Part shown: in pieces, positions 10,550 through 21,738 of the stretch | Layout of the letters: the number at the start of each line of letters is the position of its first letter | Position numbering within the stretch: position 1 is the first letter of the stretch | From: Pseudoneurospora amorphoporcata | Lineage: Eukaryota; Ascomycota; Sordariomycetes; Sordariales; Sordariaceae | Length of the DNA: 64,000 nucleotides | Assembly: GCA_033297205.1 (NCBI GenBank) | Contig: MU859086.1 | Location: 124,001 to 188,000 of the forward strand | Reading direction: 5' to 3' | Translations under genes and position numbers: made by a program | The notes under the pieces: model-generated | Database searches by the model: none | What the model saw: the letters and a program-made list of their open reading frames with translations, nothing else | Told to the model about the DNA's origin: nothing

Positions 10550-11897
10550 TCAGGCAACCTCCTCAACCATCTTCCTCTTCACTCCCCCAGTAAACACCTG
10601 ACCGACAGGACCAGCCACCATATCCTCGGGCACGGCAATCCTGCTACCGGACTTGTTGTTGATCCAGCGGACAAAAGTGGGGTCAGCCTTGGGCGGCTCG
10701 GCATCGCCTCCTGGAGTCTCGTCGCCGTTCAAAAGGGCGACTTTGCGGTTGGTCTTGGGCGCCTGCTTCTTCAGAAGTTTGTTGATCGTTTCCATCTGTA
10801 TCGCGCTCGGTGAGTAGTAAGTAACTATGCAGTTCACGTCCATGAGGAAAAAACATCAAGATGTTGCATACCTTCACCTCCTCGTTACGCTTCTCACTGA
10901 GGTTTCTCCTACGACGAGCCATCTCGGCTCTTCTCATCGACAACTCCTCTGCCGTAAACACCTTCTTGGCCTGGACTTCGTCCGAGAGCTTCATGTACTC
11001 GTGCGAGGCAACGCCAACCTTGGCTCGCTGGCGAGCCGTCATCTTGGAGATGTCCGGCGTGCCGCCGCCCTCGCCATCGCTATCAAGCTCGACCTCATCC
11101 CCTTCAGCGTCATCTTCGGCGACCTCAATCTCGTCGCCCTCGGCATCCAGGTCTTCGTCCTCTTCCTCCTCGGCTTCCTCCGCATCATCTTCAGCTGCAG
11201 CCATGTCCTCCAGGTCTGGATCCTCGGGTTCGCTTTCAAGCTCGCTGAGTTCGACATCGTCGTCGTCGTCATCGTAGTAATTTGTCTTGGGTGCGGCCTT
11301 GATTGTAGTCGGGGAGCTAGAAGGCACCTTTGCTGTCGCTTTCGCTTTGTTGGGTGATGTCGTCGCTTGAGCCTTGGAAACCGTAATGGTGGGTGGAGCA
11401 GGCGTGTCGTCCGTCTCGACGTCGCCATCTTCGTCGGCATCCATATTTTCGTCTTCATCGTCCTCTTCCTCCTCCTCGTCCTCATCATCTTCGTCGTCAT
11501 CCAGGACGGGCGCATTGTTACTAACTTCAATCTCATCCGCCTCTTCTACTTCCTCATCATCGTCCTCCTCCTCCTCCATCTCCTCGTCCTCGTCCTCACT
11601 GCTCTCAACAACGTAGCTCTTCTTGGCTCCTGGCCTGTTACGCCTGCTAGCCGCAATGCCGGAGCTGGAATTGCCGCTTGTGGCCTCTCGTAGCTTGTTG
11701 GACGGTACCTTAACGGTCAACATGTTGTGGCCGTTGACGTCACTCCGGCTGCTAGCCGGAGACGAAGGCGGGCGGCGCCCAGTGGTTGATCGGGATGATG
11801 ACATGGTGCGCTCAGGCGTGACTCTATCGGAATGGATTAGGTCAGTAATCAAAGCGGTAGCGCGCTGGGCCGCTGAGCGGCGCGGACGTGAAGACAT
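10550..11897 (-). CDS. ies2: INO80 chromatin-remodelling complex subunit Ies2 (PAPA-1 domain)
   Basis: Exons are 11897-10872 and 10795-10550, joined across a 76-bp intron (donor GTATGC, acceptor ATACAG) in phase 0, giving 423 residues. The N-terminus is Ser/Arg-rich. Residues about 95-290 hold very long Asp/Glu runs interrupted by short Ser/Thr/Pro stretches. The conserved part is the PAPA-1-like helix: MTARQRAK, then LSMRRAEMARRRRNLSEKR, continuing across the splice into KMETINKLLKKQAPKTNRK. A conserved tail with FVRWINNKSGSRIAVPED follows. In yeast Ies2 binds the INO80 ATPase and stimulates nucleosome sliding; here that role is by family. The start MSSRPRRSAAQ was preferred over an in-frame ATG 34 codons upstream, whose peptide is not protein-like. 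The acidic domain is longer than expected and low in complexity. Confidence 0.85.
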
Positions 11898-13827
11898 GAC
11901 TGCTGGTGTAGAGGTATGGTCTATCTGGTAAACGTAGAATATTCGGAGGGGATGGTGTTGTAGAAAAGAGTATCGTATGCGGCCGAGGGACACGAGCAAA
12001 TGAGATGGGTCGAGGCAGGATGAGACGATGTGGCTAATGGCTGGTGCTGGCGATTTTTGGTAATGTTTCGGCGAAGGTTGTCAGGTGTTTGTTTGAACTG
12101 GCCCGGGTGACGTTCGACAAGCCGGGAAGAGCTTTGGAGGTGAAGCCTTGTCGAACTCGCCGTTGGTTCTTTTGTATTCTTTTATGGTTGTATATCGCTG
12201 TAATATGCTGATATAGTAGAGAGGCGAAGCTGGGAAGACCTTTTTTGGCTGGCGAAGGAGGTGGGATATGAAAGTTGGCGGTTTGGTGTTTGTGTCTGTG
12301 GGGAAATGTTGTTGGGTGTTGCTTGCATGGGTTGAAGTGAGGTCCCGTCTGGCCAAAGCCCCCTCCCTTCAGTTTTTGGTTGTTGTTGTTGTTGGTCGTG
12401 GTGGTGGTGCCGCCGTTGTCATTCGGGTTGATAAGGCCTTGCCATGCAACATGACTGTGCAGCAAGCACGACTAAGACGGATATTGACGTCGCCTCGCTT
12501 CTTCTTTGCTTCCTCTTGGCCCCTTTTGCCGTTTTGCGGACAAGGCGCATCAGAGTTGCCCTGACATTGGGCCAGAACCAAACTATCGGTTTCACAAGGA
12601 TGACTCCAGCGTGTCGTCTCGTTGGATGGAAACAGGTCGGGAAACCTTGTCGGAACCACAGTCTTTATATTGTGTCGTTTGCGACATCTCGATCGTTTCT
12701 TGGGTGCTCCCTTTGCTTGTTTTCGATAAAGCACCATCATACACCCCCTTTTTTGACTGCCGTGTTGACCAAATATTCCAGCGAAGATATCGCTTTCGTC
12801 CTCATCTTCATCCTCGACCCTCCCTCGGCTCGACTTCCAATCCCATTATCGATACGAAAAGAGACGAACACCTACAGCAACACGTCGCTTGAATGAACGT
12901 TTCACGGTACTTACAATCAGTTATCAAGACACACAGCCGAGTGACAACCAAAGAGGAGTCAGACGGAAGGATATAAGGCCTGAGATCCCGTTGACTACTT
13001 TCCGAAATCAAGTGTTGGGGATGAGGGTGGCGATTCTCTCTCCAGGAGGTTGGTTTTTGGGAACGGCTAGCGATGACTTTGTTGGCGTATCCTATCTCAA
13101 GCCGTAGCAACGCTACCTATTGTGATGGTAGTGGTGGGGTCTTGATTCTATGTAGAGGCTGTGACAGAGGATTGGCGGAGTCGTAAAGCTCAAGTCGGAG
13201 TGAGAGCGTCTCGCGGTGATAGCAACTCGAAAGGATTGCGAGAAACGTTGGGTTGGAGAAACTCGAGCGGTGGTGGGTTTCAGGACTCGATAAGAATTTA
13301 CGGAAAATAGGGAAAGAAAAAGTATCGCGATGTTCCAATATCGAATTATCCAGCCTCGTCTTTCAAGGCTGTTTCCAGCTTCTTTCTGACTTCACGTCGA
13401 GAAGTCGCGACCGTGATGTTGGCTGTCCCCACCCACAGTCCCCGTCGGTCCCGCCTGGCCGCATGTCCAGTGGATGGTCAGTGGGCTCGGCCTTTGCCGG
13501 GGAGGTGGGTAAAGTGGGTCTCTGCATTCAACCCCTGAGCCTACCGCTGAAGTCCAGCTGAAAAAGCTCAGACCAACAGCACCCATAGCGACACCCCATG
13601 CCTCGGTAACAGGAGACGACAACCACGGCTGGAGGCGCTGAAAGACCAAAGTTCCCAGCCGCCGCAATCAACATCGCGAATCCATTTTCCGTCCACCAAT
13701 TCATTCATCCATCGCCATCTTCCAGTCCTCCCGTCGCCGAACCGTACAGCTTGCTTCGAGCAACATCGTGCCCATAGTTCACACACACAGTTACAAGTAT
13801 CAAATCCGGTCATCCAACTCCACCGCC
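11898..13827. promoter_or_regulatory. Divergent intergenic region between ies2 and the PEX33-type gene
   Basis: About 1.9 kb separates the two start codons. Both genes are transcribed outward, so it must hold both promoters and 5'UTRs. Pyrimidine-rich stretches occur on each strand near the genes. ORFs of 100-150 codons near 12.3-12.9 kb lack coding character. Confidence 0.5.
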
Positions 13828-15159
13828 ATGGGCGACTCCGAAGAACCCAAGGGCGCCAACACCCTGGCGTGGGAAAAAGCGACAGCCGACAACAACACAA
13901 CATCCCAGGCTCAGGCTCAGGCCCCGTCAACATCGACTTCCTCGGAATCCCAGCCCGCAGCTCAAACCTCTCCAGAAGCGCCAAAAGTGTCGGTCTCTCT
14001 CGAACAAGCCAGGATATTCCTTCAGGATGCGCAGGTGCAAAAGGAGACAACGGAGCGCAAGGCCGCCTTTCTGAGGAGCAAGGGTATCTCGCAGACCGAT
14101 ATTGACGAACTGCTCAAGGAGGACTGGATTCGGGCGCAATCAGATGCAAGTTACCTTTATATCCCAGTATTTCGTGTGTTTCGAAGAACAAGCTGCTAAC
14201 ACGGAAATCTACAGCTGAGAGAAATCCCCATCAGCAACGAATCGTCATCCTCCGCTTCGTCAAAGGTCGCCGCTGCGATAACAACCACGACTACCCTCCC
14301 CAAGACGAAAGAACAACATGTGCCCATCATCACCTACCCCGAATTTATGGCCGAAACCCACCGTGCGCCACCGCTAATAACCATGAATGGCGTCCTTAAC
14401 ACGGTCTACGCCTTCAGCGGTATCGCCGCCCTTGTCTACGGCGCCAACAAGTACGTTGTCGGGCCGATGGTCAACCAGCTCACCGAGGCCCGCGTCGACT
14501 TCCACGATAACGTCAAGGACAACCTGGACCGACTGGTCGAGAAGCTCGAGCAAACCGTGTCGGAGCTGCCCCCGGGCTACAAGGCATCGGACGGCCGCGC
14601 CGGTCGCTATAAGGACGCTTACGACGATGACGACGACAACATGAGCACGTACGAGGACCCGGCCGAGATGTTTCACCGTGACGTTGGCATCCAGACGTCC
14701 CCGCCGCCCACGCCGTCGGTGCGGGCCATGTCGCTCCCTTCGCGCCCGGGCACGGCCATGTCGGCCCGGTCCCTGTCGGAGATCTACGAGGCGCACTCGC
14801 GGGCCCAGTCGCGCGCGGCATCGGCCATTTCCGAGCGGCACATGAACCACACGCAGAAGCAGCAGAGACGCCTGGCGGAGCTGGTGACGTCGGTCAAGGA
14901 GATCAACGACGGGCTGACGTCGCAGTGCGAGGACTACGACGAGCTCAGGACGACGGTGGACGTGTTCCACGGCGAGCTAGAGCAGTTGGCGCTGCAGCAC
15001 TACGATTTCACGGGCGGCTTCTCGCTGTACGGGTATACTAATAGGAGCGAACCCAACGACGAGATCAAGAAGGCCAAGGAGAACATCAGACGGGTCAAGG
15101 GCGTGTTGCTCACCACTAGGACTTTCGCTACGCCTGCTCCTGGTGCCTCGGCGCGGTAG
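13828..15159 (+). CDS. pex33: Peroxisomal docking-complex peroxin, PEX14/PEX17-like hybrid (PEX33 type)
   Basis: Exons are 13828-14145 and 14215-15159, giving 420 residues. Residues about 54-95 match the PEX14 N-terminal domain that binds PEX5 and PEX19 (EQARIFLQDAQVQ ... FLRSKGISQTDIDELL). After a Ser/Thr-rich linker comes a hydrophobic segment at about 163-190 (VLNTVYAFSGIAALVYGANKY), then coiled coil (LTEARVDFHDNVKDNLDRL and a second stretch at about 290-345). The docking complex receives cargo-loaded PEX5 at the peroxisome membrane. The order of PEX14 N-domain, membrane segment and coiled coil, with a segment resembling PEX17, fits the PEX33 or PEX14/17 hybrid described in Neurospora and other Pezizomycotina. 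An ordinary PEX14 is the alternative. The 69-bp intron is GC-AG (GCAAGT donor, GCTAAC branch, CTACAG acceptor). Only the GC donor keeps the frame; the nearby GTTACC shifts it. Confidence 0.75.
14146..14214 (+). other. GC-AG intron in the PEX33-type gene
   Basis: The donor GCAAGT at 14146-14151 is the classic GC-type site. A GCTAAC branch lies about 20 bp before the CTACAG acceptor, which ends at 14214. Using GC keeps phase 0 across the junction (SD joins LREIPI). Using the only nearby GT shifts the frame. Confidence 0.8.
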
Positions 15160-17175
15160 GAACTTGAGAGTTTCAAGCAGCAAATGGAAAATGCGCAGAA
15201 TGTCCAAATTGATGGGAAGCAATAGCGGCCCAAGGTAGTAACTTAATGATGGTTTACTCATGTCTTGAGTCTAATTCGATATGGGAGCAAAGCGTGGAAT
15301 CATTTACATACATGATGGTTGGAAGAATTCTCAGAGCAGACAAAGCGTCAAGAAAGGTGTAATAGAAGCAAGGATTAGCAGCCAGCGGTTAATGACGTGA
15401 TTGTTGTTTTCGTACAAGATACCTACCACACTGTTCAAACTGATCACAGTTGAACCCCCTGATCATCTTGATAAAATACGTTGGAGGCACAATTCGAAGT
15501 CCGCGCCCGATGAACACAAATTGGAAATGGATCGGAAGGGTATCTGCAATGTTGGAGAAATTCCAAACTATATCGATGTTACTCGGCAACTAGACTCTTA
15601 CATGTTACACGGCAGTCTTACGAGATGCGGTTGTGAGAGCCGGTCGGAGCCCATAAATGGTCCAGCTATAGCCTACTGACTTCCGTCATCGGCGCCTTGA
15701 TTTGATATGTTTTAGTTGCGTTTCCGGGTCTTACGAGCACTGAAAACGGGGTGTTTCCCGATGGTGCGGAATGAGGATCATGTCGTAACATTTTGATTCT
15801 GATTTTCGCAGGAGACGTCGCAGAAGAGGAGAAGTCGGGTTTCCATGCGAGTTCCATGCAGGTATTGTGATTCTCTGTGGCTCTTTTGGCTCTCTGCGGG
15901 AATTCTAAATTGATGGTCACCTCATGGCGATTCCATCTTGACAGCTTCCTCGTCTTTTCTTTCGCAAAGTTGTTACCATGATCCACCTCATTCATACATG
16001 TATACATATGTACCTACCTTCTGCTGTGTTGAAGTGATTGCTGACTGTTCCCCAGATTCATTGTGAGCTCAGAAAGGATGCCGGCAGCTGCAAGTGATAC
16101 AGCAGTACCTCACCGCCTCGCACTTTGACGGCACAATTGCATTTGTGGACCCGCCAAACTGTTTAGGGAATAGCTCAAGTGGAGATTTGCTCCATGAGGG
16201 AAGCGTTCGTCGTTGGCTTTTCGGCACACTGGCTCAAGATTGGCTGTGGTTCGTGATGTTGGGTGTTGGGCAGTTGGATTTGATGAAGTGAAAACAAGCT
16301 TCTCACACACCAGGATGGGGAAACAGGAGCGAGGACGAATGAACGATGGATGAAGAGGACCCTGGAATCCTTGGATTGGTGTCTTGGGTGAGATCATTTG
16401 GGATTTGGGATTGGATGGGAGTTGGGATGGATGGGATTTGGAATACCACCGTGAGTGGTATAGTGTGGTATCAACAAAGATCATGATGGTAGGTAACCCC
16501 ATGTCACGCGACAAGCGCAGAAGGCTGTCCAAAAGTTGCACTTGCGCACTCGTAGTGCCAGATCCCGTAACGGGTGAGATTGTACCAATGTCTGGTCCCA
16601 GGCTAGGTACAGGTGTGGCGTGAGGGGTTCACTAGGGTGGTTCACATGGACATCACACGGTACACTAAAATCTTGACAATTGTTGCCCAACAGCAAAAAG
16701 TGAGGGCATCGCCAGCTGAACGTGTTGCTAACCTGATGAATGATAGGTACGGTACTGTACCCAAGCGGCGGTGACACCACAGAGGGCAGTATTCTACTGT
16801 ACGCTACTGGTACCGACAGATGCCCCATATATTAGCGGGGAAAGTGCCAAGACCAAGAGAAAAGACCCCATCGTGGCCCTTGCATGGATCAGTGAAGGCG
16901 AAAATTGAATTGCGCTCTCAGACTTTTTTGTGTTCTTTGCGACAAGGCGACCCAAAAAGAACGAAGCGAAAGCCCGAAGCAGGCACAGGAATTCGACGTG
17001 CATTCGACAGCCGCAGCACTTTGCTTCCGATCAGACTGCTCTGATCCTGCCGCGTCAGTTTTGCCTAGGTATTTCGGAGTTCGTCCGGGTCCCGTTCACC
17101 GGGCATCTTGGACTCTTCTTCCACTACTATACAGCTTGGCGCATACTGTACGAATCTTTACTCAATCTCGAATCT
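15160..17175. other. Intergenic region, no gene seen
   Basis: About 2 kb lies between two plus-strand genes. The ORFs here overlap on both strands, and none carries recognisable domains or a spliced continuation. The right part, from about 16.9 kb, is presumably the promoter and 5'UTR of the gene starting at 17176. A small palindrome CCCGTAACGGG lies near 16565. Confidence 0.45.
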
Positions 17176-20100
17176 ATGAGTGAGAAAAGAAAAGGACAAC
17201 AAAGGCTCCCACAAGGTCCTCACAATCTCAAGTGGAGAGAAACAGTTGCGCCAGACATGCTCAATAAAGCGCCCATCATTCCTGGCCACTCGCCAGAATC
17301 TGCGGCTGGCATGTCGGGGTCAGAGCACACAAACACCACCATTACCACCACCACTGTCACCACCAACGATGCTGTCACCACCAGCACCACCACAACCGAG
17401 TCCGTGCCTGTGCTTGTGCCTAGGCCCGGACCTGTTGGAGGACATGGGACTGTTCAGGTTGCCGGGACGAGTGTCACTGGCTCTGGCATTTCCTCGGACC
17501 ACGGAGCTGGCGCATCTGGCATTTTTCCCTCCTCGTCTCTGTCACAGCAACAAAGTGGACACGAGTTGGACATCACCATTAACAGCAAGAGCTTAAACAC
17601 CGCCTCAGCCGCCGTGGAAGAACAAGAAGACAATCTCAAGAACAACAACACTAGCATCGACAAGAGTGAGTTCTTTTGATTTTCTTCATCATCACCACTT
17701 CCCTAATGCGAATCGTACATGTCGTTTTCTTTAGCTTTCATCGTCTGGACTCTGGTCTGTCTGCATGTCTTTGAATGTACACTGTAGACTTGTTAGTGTA
17801 GTCAAGGACCAGTCATATCGTCCACTCATTATTTACACGGCGGCTTTTTGCCCCAACTTCTCTTCATGAGGATCCCATTTCATGATCTCTTAATACCCCA
17901 GATCTGCACCTAACCTTGGCATATCTTGTTCTTTGTTTTGACAACCCTCATTTAACACGTCCTTGCTCCTACTCCTGTCTATCCCCCGTGTTCATCCCCC
18001 CCAGTCTTCAACAGGGATCCAGAATCTTGTTTGTCTTAGCTTTCCCCAACTTTCTCACGGACCACATTCGGCATCCATTACATACATACAACCTTATTTT
18101 CTCCCAAGTCTCGAGATAGTACAAAAAAAAAGAGAAGCAATGCGCTGATCGCTAACGCGTGGTCGTACTCCGGTCTTCCAGCCCCAGACCAGCAGCAGGA
18201 CATCATACCACTTCGAGCCAAGCCGGCCCCGCATCAGCCAGACCATTCTGTGTTAGGCCACCCTATCGACCACCCTGGCCACCATCCAAAGGACCCTCAG
18301 CACCCTGGTGACCCCAGTGACGACCCTCAAGCAGAGGCTTGCGAGTCTAACCACAATCATCATCCTGGTCACTGCCCGTGTGCTCAACCCGCCTCGCAAC
18401 CCCCCGCGTCCGCGCAGTCGACGTATATAAGGTCGTCCCCGTTGACGTCGGAGCTCCCCAACGGTCCCAAGGGTGGCCATCACGAATCAACCACCACACC
18501 TAATAACCAACAGCCGTCTACCATGATTTTTGCCGACCTGTACAAGTCACCCAGGTCGCCGCTGAACAAGCTCAGGCACTCGTTTCCTCACCACCAACAA
18601 CCAGTTGTCCTACCGCCTGACCTTGATGCCGACCTTGTGAGCAAAGATAAGGCCAAGCAGAAGGAAGCTGTTAGGAGGTACCTCGTTGAGAAGATTCGCA
18701 ATGACTGGGAGTTCGAATGGCCACCTGTGACACAACCACAGTCATCAACGGAAGCAACACCAACGTCCAATGAGAAGCAGCAGCATATCGCTCAGCCTCC
18801 ATCAGACAGCACCATAGCGACCGACGAGCATGGCCCACCCAGGATAGCGGATGAGGCCGCAGTCCAAAGTTTTGACGACGATGCCCCTCGGGATCCAGGA
18901 GAGGAGGCAGACTCAGAATCCGATGCCGAGTCGGTCTACAGCACGATATCAGAAGATCTCATTCACTACCGTCCCCGAGCGGAATGGACCTCCGATCTCT
19001 CAGACAACGACGAGCAGCCAGCTCCCAGCACCTCCTCACCTTTCCGCTTCGACAGCCCTGACGCAGTCGGCACCGCCGTCAAGTGCTCTCTAGAAGCCAA
19101 GCGGGCCAAGAGGAGGCGGGCAGTGAGAGACGAAGCCTCGTGGAATCCCGGGCTGGCCTGCTTCGAAGCTCGCCGTGATGCCTGGACAGACGCCAAGACG
19201 GTCCGCGTCAAGCCCAAGCTGACGAGCCCTGTGTCTCCCACAACGACCATGTCGACGACAGCCCGCCGTCTTTCGTTCTGGCGCCATCACCGCTCGTCCG
19301 AGTCCACCAGCACCACCGCGCACCCAGTCGGCTCACCACCAGCAACAACAAACCTCACCGCTCCCCTTTCCCCCTCCACAACTCGCACATCGCAGCAAAG
19401 CGCCCAAAGCGACGCCGTATCCGACACATCAGCCCGGGGAACCGCAACAGGCGGCAATGCCACGGACAGCACAGTCCCCTCCACCTCCCCCACCTCACCC
19501 TCAGCGCCCGAAAACACCTCTCTCTACCCGGTGCAAACCCTCCTCCCCCTGCCCCCTCCCCTCCTCCCCCCGCAAAATCCCATGCGCGCCTCCGTCACGC
19601 CCTCCATCTACCCCTCCCTCTACGACAAGATCATCATCAACAACATGCAACCCTCCTGCCCCGTAAACCTCGCCGACATGCTCCGCGCCTGCGTGGTAGG
19701 CTGGAAGCGCGACGGCGAGTGGCCGCCAAAGTCCCAATACACCAACGTTGCCGCCCCGCCCATGCCTGTGCCGAAACCCATGACCGCCGCGGAGATCGCC
19801 GCGCAGCGACAACGCAAAGCGGCGGCGCAGAAACAGATGCAAGCACAGAAAGAGGCGAGGGCAAAGGCAGCGAAAGAGGAGAGGGAGGTTAGGGAGCGGG
19901 CGAGGGAGTTTGCTAGACAGCAAAAGGAGGAGAGGGAACGGGCTGCGAGGGAGGCTAGAGAGGCGAGGGAAGAGAAGGAACGGCAGGAGAGGCGGGAGAG
20001 GGAGGAGAGGACACAGGAGAAGGCGGAGAAGATGGCGGAGAAGCAACAGAGGAGGAAGAGTGATGCTACTGCGCAAGCGCACCCGGGTGCCGGGGGGAGA

Positions 20101-20346
20101 AGGACTAGTATTGCGGCCTTGGTGAATGAAGCGGTTAATAATCTTTTGACGAGGGTGCCGACGGCGGAGGATAGAGAAAGGTCAGGGAGCCAGAGTGATG
20201 AGAATAATGGGGGAGGAGGAGGGAAGGGCGGGATAAGGAGGAGTTTGCAAAAGGTGTTTTCGTTGGGGCATGGACACAGCGGTGGGCATGGATCTGCGCA
20301 TAGTGGGGGTCAGGGGCAGCAGGCGAATGGGAATGCTGTTGCTTGA
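17176..20346 (+). CDS. Gag1-like clamp / DUF4050-family protein (large, mostly disordered)
   Basis: Exons are 17176-17665 and 18182-20346, giving 884 residues. The intron is long (516 bp), with donor GTGAGT, branch GCTAAC and acceptor TTCCAG, in phase 1. Exon 1 encodes a Thr/Ser-rich disordered stretch. The conserved core starts at about residue 278: FADLYKSPRSPLNKLRHSFP, then KQKEAVRRYLVEKIRNDWEF, then EWTSDLSDNDEQ, then WNPGLACFEARRDAWTDAK. It ends near residue 665 with LADMLRACVVGWKRDGEWPP. This block order matches the fungal family called DUF4050 or Gag1-like clamp, whose biochemical role I cannot state with confidence. A highly charged E/R/K helix (about residues 700-790) follows, and then a Gly/His-rich tail. 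A shorter form starting at the ATG at 18523 would keep the whole core, so exon 1 is less certain than exon 2. Confidence 0.65.
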
Positions 20347-21738
20347 AAGGGATGAGGGGAGGGGAAGTTTGGATACTATGAATGGAAATGGATGATGAAC
20401 TCGAAGAGTTTATACCACAGAGATGAGAGGAGACAGCATTGCATGAAGCGAAGATGGCACGTCACACCCTTGGAATCGATATTGATGTGCGTGTTTCATG
20501 ACGGATAGGGATGACATGGGCATATGGCTGGAAGTTGGAACGCTGGGAAAGGGAAATCGGGAAAAGCAAGCAATGGGATTGTCGTTGTATATATGTCAAA
20601 CTGATACCCGGAGGTCTTTTCTTTTTTCAAGGGTGGAATCACGAGAGCCAGGCATATAGGGTGGGAGGATTTAATGGTTTGGTTTTCAAATTCTGGGTTT
20701 GGGTGAGTCTAGTCTCTGGATATCTAATGAAGCTTGTTCACCAACAACATTTGTTGTCTTTCTTCTGGCCCTGATGAGTAGTACCCCGGGCCGTCTCCCG
20801 TCATTTCTCCTCAGTCCCAACGTACCGTGACCTCTAGAAGTACCTTCGACAAACCAAGTTCGGTTGCTCCTTCCTTGCTAAACCCCAGGAAACTTCAAGG
20901 ACACGGCAACAACCAGCCCCGAGCCAGCTAACTCGCGCCTTCTTAGATACCTAGATAGGCAAGACGGAAAGACGAAGCAGCATTCCCGCTTTTAAAGACT
21001 TCCCGTTCGAGACGGTGCTAGGTACGCCGAGGGAACAAACCTGGGAACCCCCCCCATAAACGGACAGAAAGGACGAGAAGGGCCAGGAAGAAGAATGTGG
21101 TAAAGAAGCATAGAACACAACCAAGCATCGTCGAAGATCTAAGAAGGAATGGAAGCTCGACGAATCATGTTCTCATTTGTGGTCAGAAGATGGATGGTTC
21201 AATCGTCGATTCCCCGAGGCGCAATTCATCATCATCAGAGGCTCTGCCTATGTGCGTGACATGTTTGCAGTATGCGGGTCATTGATATTGGTACGACTGA
21301 ATGAGGAAAGGTAAGCACTGCACCATTAGAGAACTGTGTATGTATAACACTGCCATTTACCTATGTTGGTCATATCATATTGGACGCTATGCATAAGATC
21401 TGCCCAGTCGAAGCCATGTTTCCACTACGAAAGGGAAGTCCCGCAGGAATAGAAGAGAAGCCCATCTAGATTCCCTCCGGATCCGCGCCGCGGTGTCTGT
21501 TAAAAAGCATACTCAGAGCGAAACAGCAGAAGCAGTTGATGAACAAGAACGATACTCCAAAAAAACGCACTACCAAAGACTCTTGATCGCCACTCTTCTG
21601 AAACTCCTTCCTCTTCCTCTTCCTCTATCTCGCCCGCCGTTCTTATCCTCCCCACCTGCCAACCTAACCCAATCCAACTCCATACATATATGTCTGAGAA
21701 TACCTTGTGTGTGTAACTATATGTATCCTAGGCTCCCC
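20347..21738. other. Convergent intergenic region, no gene seen
   Basis: This separates the 3' ends of the DUF4050-like gene (plus) and the SPX transporter (minus), so it should hold both 3'UTRs. Short overlapping ORFs only. Confidence 0.5.

Noticed and set aside
11374..11616. Serine-rich ORF on the plus strand
   Set aside because: It is the antisense shadow of the Asp/Glu codon runs of ies2.
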